Part shown: positions 25,432 to 34,202 of the stretch, piece by piece | Position numbering within the stretch: the stretch's first letter is position 1 | How the letters are laid out: every line of letters starts with the position of its first letter | Source: Streptosporangiales bacterium | GTDB lineage: Bacteria > Actinomycetota > Actinomycetes > Streptosporangiales > WHST01 | Assembly (NCBI GenBank): GCA_009379825.1 | Contig: WHTA01000007.1 | Span: 1 to 64,000, forward strand | Direction: 5' to 3' | DNA: 64,000 bases | Notes under the pieces: model-generated | Databases searched by the model: none | Told to the model about the DNA's origin: nothing | The model's input: the letters and a program-made list of their open reading frames with translations, nothing else | Made by a program: the position numbers and the translations under genes

Positions 25432-26896
25432 TGAGGGGTGGGGTGCGTTCGGCGAGGGTGTTTACTGCGGCGGTGAAGCAGGTGGCTGGTGGGCGTACCA
25501 GGCCGGCGCCTACCTGGCCGGTGCCGGCTACTCGGCCGGCGATGCCGGTGTTCACGCTCGGTAGGACGTTCGTACGTACGACGGCGACTGCGTCGATGCC
25601 TGTCGGGGTGCCGCGGAAGCCGAGCACCGGTACTTGGTACGTGGTGTGCTCGGCGACGGTGATCTCGTACATCGCCTTCGTTGCGGTGAGGGCGTCGTCG
25701 GCGGAGCCGCCGACGAATCGGACGATTGCGGGGGCGGCGGCCATCGCGAAGCCGCCGAGGCCTGCGGTCTCGGTGATCGTGGAGTCGCCGATGTCCGGGT
25801 TGGCGTCGTCGGGTCCGTAGCCGGCCAGGTAGAGGCCGTCGGGTACGTCGGCCGGTGCGGTGAACCAGGTGTCGCCGGTGCCGGACAGCTGCACGCCGAA
25901 GTCGGTGCCGTTGCGGGCCATGGCGACCACGAGCGACGACCCCTCGACGCCGCGGGCGGCGTCCGCGGCCAGCTTGCCCGCGGGCATCACCAGGTTGAGG
26001 AAGAAGTGGTCGTTGCCGTTCGCGAACCGACCGACCTCGGCGACGTCCGCGGCACCGAGGCCGGCGGGCAGCTGATCGGCGGCGACGGCGTCCATCAGCT
26101 CCGGCAGCAGCTCGCGGACGAACAGCATGGTGCCTGCCCGGTTGCGGTTGTGCCCCTCGTCGCCCATGTGCAGTGCTTGCGCGATGATGCCGCGGACGTC
26201 GACGGGACCGTCGCGGTCGGCGCGGCGGCGTACGGCCGTCTGCAGCAGCGGGCCGAGCACGCGCGCCATCCAGTGCAGCCGGTCGACGACCTCGGGACCG
26301 TACGCGCCGTACCGCAGCACCTTGCCGAGGCCCTCGTTCAGCGTGCAGTACGCCTGGCCGCCGTGCGTCGGGTCGCGCAGCACGAAGCCCCACATCGACG
26401 GCGTGATGAGGCCGGCCATCGGGCCGACGGCGCCGAGCTGGTGGCACGGCCGCAGGTCGTAGCCCCGGCCGGACGCCAGCATCCGTTCTGCTTCCTCGGC
26501 GTCGGCGGCCATGCCCTCGTACAACACTGCACCGATGAGGGCGCCGCGCATCGGACCGGACGCGCGCGCCCAGTCGATCGGCGGGCCGGCATGGCAGAAC
26601 TGGCCGCGGTCGAGGCCGAGTACGTCGCGGGCCGGCAGTACGTCGACGAGCTCGGCGCCCGCCGCGAGCAGCCGGCCGGCCGCGGTGGCGTTCGCGTCGT
26701 CGCGGCGGCGGTCGGCGAGCACCCGCGCAAGCGCCGCCGGGTCGGTGCCGGGCAGCGGTGGCCGCCAGTCGGTGCGGCTCACCCGGACCTCTTGGCATTC
26801 CAGCGCATCGGCGAGCAGGTCGAGGCCGGTGTTGACCACGCGAGGGGCGTCGTCGAGCAGGCCGCCGGGCGGCCGTCGGTCGGAGTCGGTGGACAT
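25427..26896 (-). CDS. AllG/YlbE-like DUF1116 protein (carbamoyltransferase subunit)
   Basis: 489 residues of the DUF1116 family: GRGYDLRPCHQLGAVGPMAG, then HGGQAYCTLNEGLGKVLRYG, MGDEGHNRNRAGTMLF and FANGNDHFFLNLVMPAGK. In E. coli this protein (AllG) works with FdrA/AllF and AllH as oxamate carbamoyltransferase, converting oxalurate and phosphate to oxamate and carbamoyl phosphate in allantoin breakdown. It follows FdrA by 2 bp. No AllH homologue (DUF2877) is seen here, so the partner set or substrate may differ. Confidence 0.85.
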   Translation of the reverse strand: MSTDSDRRPPGGLLDDAPRVVNTGLDLLADALECQEVRVSRTDWRPPLPGTDPAALARVLADRRRDDANATAAGRLLAAGAELVDVLPARDVLGLDRGQFCHAGPPIDWARASGPMRGALIGAVLYEGMAADAEEAERMLASGRGYDLRPCHQLGAVGPMAGLITPSMWGFVLRDPTHGGQAYCTLNEGLGKVLRYGAYGPEVVDRLHWMARVLGPLLQTAVRRRADRDGPVDVRGIIAQALHMGDEGHNRNRAGTMLFVRELLPELMDAVAADQLPAGLGAADVAEVGRFANGNDHFFLNLVMPAGKLAADAARGVEGSSLVVAMARNGTDFGVQLSGTGDTWFTAPADVPDGLYLAGYGPDDANPDIGDSTITETAGLGGFAMAAAPAIVRFVGGSADDALTATKAMYEITVAEHTTYQVPVLGFRGTPTGIDAVAVVRTNVLPSVNTGIAGRVAGTGQVGAGLVRPPATCFTAAVNTLAERTPPLT

Positions 26897-26898
26897 GG

Positions 26899-28302
26899 TC
26901 AGCTCACCAGGGTGACGGCGTGCCGCGCGGCGGCCGCGTTGGACAGGTGGACGTGGGCGCCGGCGTCGGCCAGCGTGCGGGCCTGCCGGTCGAGGTTCTG
27001 CTCGTCGCCGCGGCTGCCGGTCAGCGAGATCACCACGTTCGCCGCCGCCTCCGCGACGGCCGGCGCCAGCTCACCGGCCGGGTCGGGGTGGCTGCCGTAG
27101 CCGAGCACGACGTCGGCCAGCACCGCGCCGACGGACGGGTCACCGGCGGCCCGGACGAACTCCTCGGTGCGCAGCGTGGGGTCGATCATCGGGTGGGCAC
27201 GGCCGCGGGTGTACTCGTCGGCGCCGAAGTCGGTCATCGCGAACCGGTCGGCGGGTAGGCTCGCCGCGGCGACGGTCGCCGCCTCGCCGCACAACGTGCC
27301 GCCACAGAACAGCCCGCGCAACGCGCTGCCCGGTCGCGCGGTCAGCTCGTTCACCGGTCGCCACTGCGGCCACTGCGGTACGGGGCGGCCGAGCGACCGG
27401 AGCACCCGCTCGGCGACCGCCGTGAGGTCGTCGTGCGCCTGGCCGACCGGTGCCCACAGCACCGCCTGCTCGCGTGCCTGTGTCAGCTCGGTGAGCTGCC
27501 CGAGCACGGTGCCGTCGGGCGGTTTCGTCACGACGACGGTCAGCTCGGTGAGGTTGTCGGCGAGCAGTGCGTCGAGCGCCTGCCTGGTGGCGAGCCCACC
27601 CACCTCGGCGGACAGGTCGCGGCCGCCCACACCGAGCACGTGCCGCACCCCGCAGCCCGCCTCGGCGAGCAGGCAGGTCAGCTGCTGGGCGCCGGTTCCG
27701 GACGCCGCGACGAGCGACACCGGTCCAGGCTCGACCACGTTGGCGAAGCCGAACCCCACGGCGTCGATGACCGCGGTGCCGCAGTCCGGCCCCATCACGA
27801 GGAGGCCGCGTTCCGCGGCCTCCCGCTTGAGCGCGATCTCCTGCTCGAGCGGCACGTTGTCGCTGAACACCATGACGTTGCTGCCGGCGCGGAGGGCGTC
27901 CACGGCTTCGCCGTACGCGTACTCGCCCGGCACCGACACCACGGCGAGCTCGGCACCGGTACGGGCCACCGCCCCGGCCGTGGTGTGCGGGACGACCGCG
28001 ACGCCGCTGCCGGTCGCGGGGACGCGGGCGGTGAGCAGCTCGGCGAGCCGTTCGACGGCGGTCGACATGGCGGCGTCCGGGTCCGCGTCGTCGTCGAAGC
28101 GGACGGCCACCACCAGGTCACCGGCGGCGGTGCCGGCCGGCACGTCGAAGCCGCGGTCGGCGAGCAGCTCGAGGTTGAGCTCGGTGCCCATCGCCACCTG
28201 AGCCTCGGCGACGGACGACAGCTCGGCCAGCGCGAGGCTCGCGGACATCAGGGTGACCGAGTCGTGGTACTCGCCGCGCCGGACCTCAACCCGGGTCCTC
28301 AT
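26899..28302 (-). CDS. fdrA: FdrA/AllF-like protein
   Basis: 467 residues with a succinyl-CoA-synthetase-like fold: FSDNVPLEQEIALKREA, GLLVMGPDCGTAVID, and the second half with GLFCGGTLCGEAA and LADVVLGYGSHPDPA. FdrA/AllF is the partner of AllG in the oxalurate-cleaving carbamoyltransferase. It is shorter than E. coli FdrA (about 555). SD GAGGAGCGG supports the 28302 start. It is divergently transcribed from the UraA-type permease; the 117-bp gap may allow common control. Confidence 0.9.
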   Translation of the reverse strand: MRTRVEVRRGEYHDSVTLMSASLALAELSSVAEAQVAMGTELNLELLADRGFDVPAGTAAGDLVVAVRFDDDADPDAAMSTAVERLAELLTARVPATGSGVAVVPHTTAGAVARTGAELAVVSVPGEYAYGEAVDALRAGSNVMVFSDNVPLEQEIALKREAAERGLLVMGPDCGTAVIDAVGFGFANVVEPGPVSLVAASGTGAQQLTCLLAEAGCGVRHVLGVGGRDLSAEVGGLATRQALDALLADNLTELTVVVTKPPDGTVLGQLTELTQAREQAVLWAPVGQAHDDLTAVAERVLRSLGRPVPQWPQWRPVNELTARPGSALRGLFCGGTLCGEAATVAAASLPADRFAMTDFGADEYTRGRAHPMIDPTLRTEEFVRAAGDPSVGAVLADVVLGYGSHPDPAGELAPAVAEAAANVVISLTGSRGDEQNLDRQARTLADAGAHVHLSNAAAARHAVTLVS

Positions 28303-28357
28303 GTTTCACCGCTCCTCGGTAGACACGGTGTCACTGACCCTTGCCGTAACCATGTCC

Positions 28358-28375
28358 ATGGCTGCATCCTGCCAT
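28358..28375. promoter_or_regulatory. Inverted repeat between fdrA and permease
   Basis: ATGGC (28358-28362) and GCCAT (28371-28375) face each other over 8 bp, midway in the divergent gap between fdrA and the permease. It could be an operator for both genes. Arms are short, so chance is possible. Confidence 0.35.
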
Positions 28376-28419
28376 CTTGCGCGCCGACGCGCCGGTACTG
28401 TCCTGGCAAGGAGGATCCG

Positions 28420-29817
28420 ATGGCGTTCGGGTGGAAACTGCACGGCGACGGCAAGAAACTCGAGGTGGGCGAGGTCGTCGCGCCCGACGAGCGGCTGTCG
28501 TGGGGCCGGACGGTGGGCCTGGGCGCCCAGCACGTCGTCGCCATGTTCGGTGCCACTTTCGTCTTCCCCCTCGTGATGGGTTTGAACCCTCAGCTCGCGG
28601 TGATGATGAGCGGGGTGGCGACCATCCTGTTCCTGCTCATCGTCAAGGGCAAGGTGCCGAGCTACCTGGGTACGTCGGCGTCGTTCGTCGGTGGCGTGGC
28701 GGCGATCCGTGCCCAGGAGGGCACCAGCGCCCAGGTGACGGGCGCGATCCTTGTGGCCGGGCTGATCCTCGCCGTGGTCGGTGTGCTCATCCACTTCCTC
28801 GGCGCGCGGATCATCAACAAGATCCTGCCGCCGGTGGTCACCGGCGCGGTGGTCATGCTGATCGGGTTCAACCTCGCTCCCGTGGTCGCGGACATCTACT
28901 GGCCGCAGGACCAGTGGATCGCGCTGCTCGTCATGGTTGCCGTGTTCCTGATGAGCGTCGGGCTGCGGGGCTTCCTCGGCCGCATCTCCATCTTCCTCGG
29001 CTTGGTGTTCGGCTACGTGCTCTCCTGGGTGTTCGACCTGGTGTTCGGCCAGATCACCTCCTACGACGCCGCGGCGGAGAAGGTCACCACGCACTCGCGG
29101 GTGAGTTGGGAGAACGTCCAAGCGGCGGACTGGTTCGGCCTACCGCCGCGCACCGGCACGATCGGCCCGGACGGCGCCGCACTCGTCGGCTGGCACCTGC
29201 CGGACATCAAGTGGACGTTCGTCCTGCTGGTCATCCCCGCGGTCATCGCCCTGATCGCGGAGAACGCCGGGCACGTGAAGGCCGTCGCCGAGATAACGCG
29301 CACCGACCTCGACCCGGTCATGGGCCGCGCGATCGGCGCGGACGGCGTGGCCACCGCGCTCACCTCGTTCGTCGGCGGGTCCCCGACGACGACGTACGCG
29401 GAGAACATCGGGGTGATGGCGGCGACACGGGTGTACTCGACGGCGGCGTACTACGTGGCGGCGATCGTGGCCATCCTGTTCGGCTTCTCGCCGAAGTTCG
29501 GTGCGATCATCTCGGCCACACCCGGCGGGGTGCTCGGCGGCATCACTGTCGTGCTGTACGGCATGATCGGGCTGCTCGGCGCGAAGATCTGGCGGGAGAA
29601 CCGGGTCGACTTCGGCAACCCGGTCAACCTGGTGCCGGTCGCGGCCGGCCTGATCCTCGCGATCGGCGACACCGCGCTGCGGTTCTCCAGCCAGTTCCAG
29701 CTCTCCGGCATCGCGCTCGGCACCATCGTGGTGATCGTCTTCTACCACTTCGCCAGGCTGATCGCTCCCCGCCACCTCGTGCATGCGGCCGACGGCAAGG
29801 AGCCGGTGAAGGAATGA
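28420..29817 (+). CDS. NCS2 nucleobase permease, UraA (uracil) type
   Basis: 465 residues, about 12-14 membrane helices, start set by AAGGAGG at 28409-28415. Signature regions are SASFVGGVAAI, AENAGHVKAVAEIT, and SPTTTYAENIGVMAATRVYS. The last matches the uracil branch (TTYGENIGVMA) and not the QNNG pattern of xanthine/urate carriers, so uracil or a close pyrimidine is the more likely cargo. It is the first gene of the rightward Mo-hydroxylase operon and overlaps the FAD subunit by ATGA. Confidence 0.85.
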   Translation: MAFGWKLHGDGKKLEVGEVVAPDERLSWGRTVGLGAQHVVAMFGATFVFPLVMGLNPQLAVMMSGVATILFLLIVKGKVPSYLGTSASFVGGVAAIRAQEGTSAQVTGAILVAGLILAVVGVLIHFLGARIINKILPPVVTGAVVMLIGFNLAPVVADIYWPQDQWIALLVMVAVFLMSVGLRGFLGRISIFLGLVFGYVLSWVFDLVFGQITSYDAAAEKVTTHSRVSWENVQAADWFGLPPRTGTIGPDGAALVGWHLPDIKWTFVLLVIPAVIALIAENAGHVKAVAEITRTDLDPVMGRAIGADGVATALTSFVGGSPTTTYAENIGVMAATRVYSTAAYYVAAIVAILFGFSPKFGAIISATPGGVLGGITVVLYGMIGLLGAKIWRENRVDFGNPVNLVPVAAGLILAIGDTALRFSSQFQLSGIALGTIVVIVFYHFARLIAPRHLVHAADGKEPVKE

Positions 29818-30662
29818 AGCCGGCACTGTTCACGTACCACCGGCCGAGCACGGTCGCCGACGCCGTGGCGACGCTGGCCGAGGTCGGTGCGGACGGCAAG
29901 GTGCTCGCCGGCGGCCAGAGCCTGGTGCCGCTGCTGTCCATGCGGCTGGCGGCACCTGAGCACATCGTGGACATCGGGGCGCTGCCCGCGCTCGACGGCG
30001 TCGACGTGACGCCGCACGAGGTGCGGGTGGGTGCGCTCGTGCGGCACACCGACCTCGAGCAGCACGCTGGGGCGTATGAGGTGCTGCCCCTGTTGCGGCA
30101 GGCGTTGACGTACGTCGCGCATCCGACGATCCGCAACCGCGGCACCGTCGTCGGCAGCCTCTGCCATGCGGACTCGGCCGCCGAGCTACCCGCGGTGCTG
30201 GCGTTGCTCGACGGGCACCTGGTGGCCACCTCGACGCGGGGCGAGCGGCAGGTGTCGGCGGCAGAACTGTACCTGGGCCCGCTGCAGACGTCGCTGCACG
30301 ACGACGAGCTGGTGACCGCCGCGGTGTTCCCTGTGCCGACCAGCCGGGTCGGTACGGCCGTCGTCGAAGTGGCCAGGCGCAACGGCGACTACGCGGTCTG
30401 CGGTGTGGTGGCGATGGTCCGCCGTGGTGCGGACGGCGACATCGAACGTGCCCGCGCCGCGTACGTCTCCGTGACGGCCGTGCCGCGGGTGCTCGACCTC
30501 ACCGCGGTCGCCGCTGGCGGTGACTGGTCGGCGGCGGGGGAGCACGCGAAGGAGCAGCTCGCCTGTAGCGGCGACATCCACGCGTCCGCGGAGTACCGTC
30601 GACACCTGGTCGGCGTGCTCACCGGCAAGGCGCTCGCCGAAGCCGGAGAGGCGGCCGGATGA
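29814..30662 (+). CDS. Mo-hydroxylase FAD subunit (CoxM/XdhB-like)
   Basis: 282 residues. FAD-binding motifs AGGQSLVPLLSMRLA near 34-48 and TIRNRGTVVGSLCHADSAAELPA near 105 are typical of the medium subunit of CO dehydrogenase/xanthine dehydrogenase enzymes; the C-terminal domain is CODH_FAD_C-like. It passes electrons from the iron-sulfur subunit to the acceptor. ATGA overlaps join it to the permease and to the 2Fe-2S gene. Confidence 0.9.
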   Translation: MKPALFTYHRPSTVADAVATLAEVGADGKVLAGGQSLVPLLSMRLAAPEHIVDIGALPALDGVDVTPHEVRVGALVRHTDLEQHAGAYEVLPLLRQALTYVAHPTIRNRGTVVGSLCHADSAAELPAVLALLDGHLVATSTRGERQVSAAELYLGPLQTSLHDDELVTAAVFPVPTSRVGTAVVEVARRNGDYAVCGVVAMVRRGADGDIERARAAYVSVTAVPRVLDLTAVAAGGDWSAAGEHAKEQLACSGDIHASAEYRRHLVGVLTGKALAEAGEAAG

Positions 30663-31168
30663 CGGAGCAGCAGCTGCCGGTCACGTTGCGGGTAAACGGG
30701 GTGCGGCACGACCGCACCGTGCCGGTGCGGATGCTGCTCTCCGACGCGCTGCGCCACGAGCTCCGACTCACCGGCACACACGTGGGTTGCGAGCACGGCG
30801 TCTGCGGTGCGTGCACGGTGCTTGTCGACGGCCGACCGGCGCGTTCGTGCCTGCTGTTGGCGGTGAGCGTCGACGGGCACGAGATCACTACGGTGGAAGG
30901 CCTCGCCGGCGCCGACGGCTCCATGAGTGCGGTGCAGCAGGCGTTCCGCGACTGCCACGGACTGCAGTGCGGCTTCTGCACGCCGGGTTTCCTCACGACC
31001 ATCTCGGCGTTCCTCGACGGCAACCCGTCGCCGACGGAGACCGAGGCGCGGGAGGCGATCAGCGGGAACCTCTGCCGCTGCACCGGTTACGAGAACATCG
31101 TGCGGTCCGTGCTCCGCGCGGCCGAGCTGATGCGGGAGGGGGCGGCGAGTGACACAGATGTTCGGTGA
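30659..31168 (+). CDS. Mo-hydroxylase 2Fe-2S subunit (CoxS/XdhC-type small subunit)
   Basis: 169 residues with both clusters: Cys44, 49, 52 and 64 (CEHGVCGAC) for the plant-ferredoxin-type centre, and Cys104, 107, 139 and 141 (CGFC, CRC) for the second. This is the electron-relay subunit. Overlaps the FAD gene by 4 bp and the large subunit by 20 bp, giving a single translational unit. Confidence 0.95.
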   Translation: MTEQQLPVTLRVNGVRHDRTVPVRMLLSDALRHELRLTGTHVGCEHGVCGACTVLVDGRPARSCLLLAVSVDGHEITTVEGLAGADGSMSAVQQAFRDCHGLQCGFCTPGFLTTISAFLDGNPSPTETEAREAISGNLCRCTGYENIVRSVLRAAELMREGAASDTDVR

Positions 31169-33548
31169 GGCCGTCCCGCGGCTGGAGGACCCGCGGCTGC
31201 TGACGGGCGCCGGCAGGTTCCTCGACGACCTCGGGCACGACGCGCTGGCGGCCGCGTTCGTCCGCAGCCCGCATGCGCACGCGCGCATCACGGACATCGA
31301 CGTGACCGAGGCGCTCGACGCCGACGGCGTGGTCGCCGTCTACACCTACGACGACCTCGTCGCGGACACCGCCACCCGGGTCGCGGAGCCGCTGCCGGTG
31401 CTGATCCCGCACCCGGCACTGCATTCGCCGCGCACGCCGTACCCGCTGGCGAAGGACGAGGTGAACCACGTCGGCGAGGCCGTCGCCATGGTGATCGCCC
31501 GCGACCGCTACCTCGCCGAGGACGCCTGCGACCGCATCCAGGTCTCGTACGACCCGCTGCCACCCGTCGTGGGTATAGAGAACGCGAGGGCCGCCGACCA
31601 ACTGGTGCACGCGGACGTGCCGGAGAACACTGCCGGGCACCTGGTGCAGGACAACGGCGACGTCGACGCCGCGCTGGCCGCCGCGCCGCACCTGCTCGAC
31701 CTGACCCTGGAGGTCGAGCGCAGTGCGTCCACACCGTTGGAGGGCAAGGGAGTCTACGCGCGGTGGGACGTCGCCGACCAGGAGCTGCGCGTGTACACGT
31801 CGACGCAGGCGTCCACCTCCGTGCGCGCAGCCGTGGCGGCGAAGCTGAACCTGCCGCTGGCCAAGGTGGAGTGCATCGCGCCGGACGTCGGCGGCGCGTT
31901 CGGCGTGAAGATCGTGCACCCGTGGCCGGAGGAGGTGCTCGTGCCGTGGGCCGCGCGCAAGCTCGGCGAGCTCGGCTACCCGGCCGAGGTGAAGTGGGCG
32001 GAGGACCGCCATGAGCACTTCGTGTCCAGCGCGCACGAACGCGGCCAGCTGCAGGACATCCAGGTAGGTTTCGACGACGACGGCCGGATCCTCGCCCTGG
32101 ACGTGCGCATCTGGCACGACAACGGTGCCTACACGCCGTACGGTCTGATCGTGCCGATCGTGACGTCGACACAGCTGCTCGGGCCGTACAAGCCCGCCGC
32201 GTACCGGTGCGAGTTCTGGTCGCTCTATACGAACACCGTGCTCGTCACGCCGTACCGCGGTGCCGGCAGGCCGCAGGGCGTGTTCGCCATGGAGCGCACC
32301 ATGGACGCCATCGCCGTGCAGCTCGGCCTGGACCGTGCCGAGGTGCGGTCGCGCAACTTCATCCAGCCCGACGAGATGCCGTACGACCACGGCCTGACGT
32401 TCCAGGACGGGCGTCCGCTGATCTACGACTCCGGCGACTACCCGGCCGGCCTGGCCAAGCTGAAGGAGCTGGTCGGGTGGGACGACTTCGAGAAGTACAG
32501 GGAGCAGGCCCGCGCGCAGGGACGCCGGGTCGGCATCGGCCTCGCCTGTTACGTCGAGGGCACCGGCGTCGGGCCGTACGAGGGCGGCCACGTGCAGGTG
32601 GAGACCTCGGGCAAGGTGAAGGTCGCCACCGGTCTCACCAGCCAGGGGCAGGGGCACCTCACCTCGTTCGCGCAGATCGCCGCCGACGAGTTGGGCGTGC
32701 GGCTCGAGGACGTGGAGGTGACCACGGGCGACACCAGGCGGTTCGCGTACGCCGTCGGCACGTTCGCCTCACGCGCCGCGGTGATGAGCGGGTCGGCCAT
32801 CGCGCTGGCCGCGCGCAAGGTGCGGGAGAAGGCGCTGCGGATCGCCGGTGAGGCACTGGAGGTCGACCCGGGCGACCTGACGATCGCCGACGGGGTCGTG
32901 CAGGTCAAGGGCGATCCGCAGGCGAGCATCCCGCTGGCCAGCGTCGCTGTACTGAGCAACCCGCTGCGGTACGCGTTCGACGAGAACGCAGCGGCAGCAA
33001 CGCAGTTCGCCTCGACCGACGTCAGCAAGCCACCGGTCGCCGAAGGTGACGCGCCCGGCCTGGAGGGCACGGACTTCTACTCGCCGGCCCGGTCGACGTT
33101 CGCGTCCGGCATGCACGCCGCCATCGTGGAGACCGACCCGCAGACGGCGGAGATCAAGATCCTGCGCTACTGCGTGGTGCACGACTGCGGCCGGTTGATC
33201 AACCCGAGGATCGTGGAGGGGCAGATCCACGGCGGGGTCGCTCAGGGCATCGCGGGGGCGCTGTACGAGCGGATGGAGTACGACGAGAACGGCCAGCTGC
33301 TCAACGCCTCGTTCATGGACTTCCTCATGCCGTACGCGTCGGAGCTGCCTGCGACGATCGAGATCGACCACCTGGAGACGCCGTCGCCGCTCAACCCGTT
33401 GGGCATCAAGGGCGCAGGCGAGGCGGGGGTGATCCCCTCGGCGGCGCTGTTCGCCGCCGCGATCGAGGACGCCGAGGGCATCCGCATCACGAAGATGCCG
33501 CTGAGCCCCAGCGAGCTGTTCGGCCTGCGGGCGGAGGCGCAGGCATGA
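31149..33548 (+). CDS. Mo-hydroxylase catalytic subunit
   Basis: 799 residues from GTG 31149. Motifs in order: GGAFGVKIVHPWPEE at about 244, the active-site loop PYRGAGRPQG at about 367, GQGHLTSFAQIAADE near 500, and KGAGEAGV with the catalytic glutamate near 757. The loop is the form-II type (AYRGAGR) and not the CO-dehydrogenase AYRCSFR, so it hydroxylates an organic substrate. With the UraA-type permease, XdhC, MocA and a ring-opening amidohydrolase at 57.7 kb, a pyrimidine is a good candidate. Xanthine or another aldehyde/heterocycle remains possible. Confidence 0.9.
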   Translation: MTQMFGEAVPRLEDPRLLTGAGRFLDDLGHDALAAAFVRSPHAHARITDIDVTEALDADGVVAVYTYDDLVADTATRVAEPLPVLIPHPALHSPRTPYPLAKDEVNHVGEAVAMVIARDRYLAEDACDRIQVSYDPLPPVVGIENARAADQLVHADVPENTAGHLVQDNGDVDAALAAAPHLLDLTLEVERSASTPLEGKGVYARWDVADQELRVYTSTQASTSVRAAVAAKLNLPLAKVECIAPDVGGAFGVKIVHPWPEEVLVPWAARKLGELGYPAEVKWAEDRHEHFVSSAHERGQLQDIQVGFDDDGRILALDVRIWHDNGAYTPYGLIVPIVTSTQLLGPYKPAAYRCEFWSLYTNTVLVTPYRGAGRPQGVFAMERTMDAIAVQLGLDRAEVRSRNFIQPDEMPYDHGLTFQDGRPLIYDSGDYPAGLAKLKELVGWDDFEKYREQARAQGRRVGIGLACYVEGTGVGPYEGGHVQVETSGKVKVATGLTSQGQGHLTSFAQIAADELGVRLEDVEVTTGDTRRFAYAVGTFASRAAVMSGSAIALAARKVREKALRIAGEALEVDPGDLTIADGVVQVKGDPQASIPLASVAVLSNPLRYAFDENAAAATQFASTDVSKPPVAEGDAPGLEGTDFYSPARSTFASGMHAAIVETDPQTAEIKILRYCVVHDCGRLINPRIVEGQIHGGVAQGIAGALYERMEYDENGQLLNASFMDFLMPYASELPATIEIDHLETPSPLNPLGIKGAGEAGVIPSAALFAAAIEDAEGIRITKMPLSPSELFGLRAEAQA

Positions 33549-34165
33549 AGATGACGGGGAGCGCGTCGCTGCGTGCGGAGCCGGCACGTGTGTTCGCTGC
33601 GCTGCAGGACCCCGAGGTACTGGCCGAGGCCGTACCCGGCTGCGAACAGCTCGAGCCGACCGGCGACGGCAGGTACCGGCTCGCCGTGACCGGCACGCTG
33701 GCGTCGGTCACCGGCACGTACGACGGCGAGGTGCGGCTGGACGTGCAGCCGCCTGAGCTGCTGTCGGTGCAGGGCCGGCTCAGCGGTGCTCCTGGTGCCG
33801 TCGATGGAACCGTACTGATGGTCCTCGCGGCAGCCGAGGACGGTGGCACCGAGCTCAGCTACGACGTGGACGTGACCGTCGCAGGGATGCTGGCGGGCGT
33901 CGGGCAGCGGCTGCTGCTGAGCGCGGTGCGTCGGGTGCTTGCGGAGTTCTACGCGGGGATCGACCAGGCCGTGTCCGGCGCCGCCGAGCGTACGAGCGCG
34001 GCCGCTGTAACACCGCAGGCGTCCGGCACGGTATACCCGACGGCAGCTCGCGAACGTGGCCGACCGGATGCCGGCGCACTGCTGCTCGCAGCGGCCGCAG
34101 GCGCGGTGATCGCGCTCGTGGGTGTCGGCATCGGGCGGCGATTGCGTAGGCTGGCAGCGCGCTGA
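33545..34165 (+). CDS. coxG: CoxG-like SRPBCC protein
   Basis: 206 residues. The first ~150 form the CoxG fold (AEPARVFAALQDPEVLAEAV PGCEQLE), and a C-terminal membrane helix (about 178-198, GALLLAAAAGAVIALVGVGI) with a basic end anchors it to the membrane. CoxG helps to position or mature Mo-hydroxylases at the membrane in the CO dehydrogenase system and links them to electron carriers. It overlaps the large subunit gene by 4 bp. Confidence 0.85.
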   Translation: MKMTGSASLRAEPARVFAALQDPEVLAEAVPGCEQLEPTGDGRYRLAVTGTLASVTGTYDGEVRLDVQPPELLSVQGRLSGAPGAVDGTVLMVLAAAEDGGTELSYDVDVTVAGMLAGVGQRLLLSAVRRVLAEFYAGIDQAVSGAAERTSAAAVTPQASGTVYPTAARERGRPDAGALLLAAAAGAVIALVGVGIGRRLRRLAAR

Positions 34166-34202
34166 CGTCCCTGCACATCGACCGGCCGGCAGGTGAGTGA
34201 CG

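Noticed and set aside
28322-28332. GACACGGTGTC before fdrA, similar to the MerR site at 45687 and to a stretch at 63604
   Set aside because: The shared 11-12 bases are expected by chance in 64 kb of biased sequence, and no -35/-10 with MerR spacing accompanies the other two.
28377-30662. 761-codon plus frame ending as the FAD subunit
   Set aside because: Only the end from 29814 is a real gene; the rest is out of frame with the permease and low in complexity.
31149-33548. Annotation as CO dehydrogenase large subunit because CoxG and CoxM/S-like genes are present
   Set aside because: The AYRCSFR active-site loop of true CO dehydrogenase is absent; the loop is PYRGAGR.
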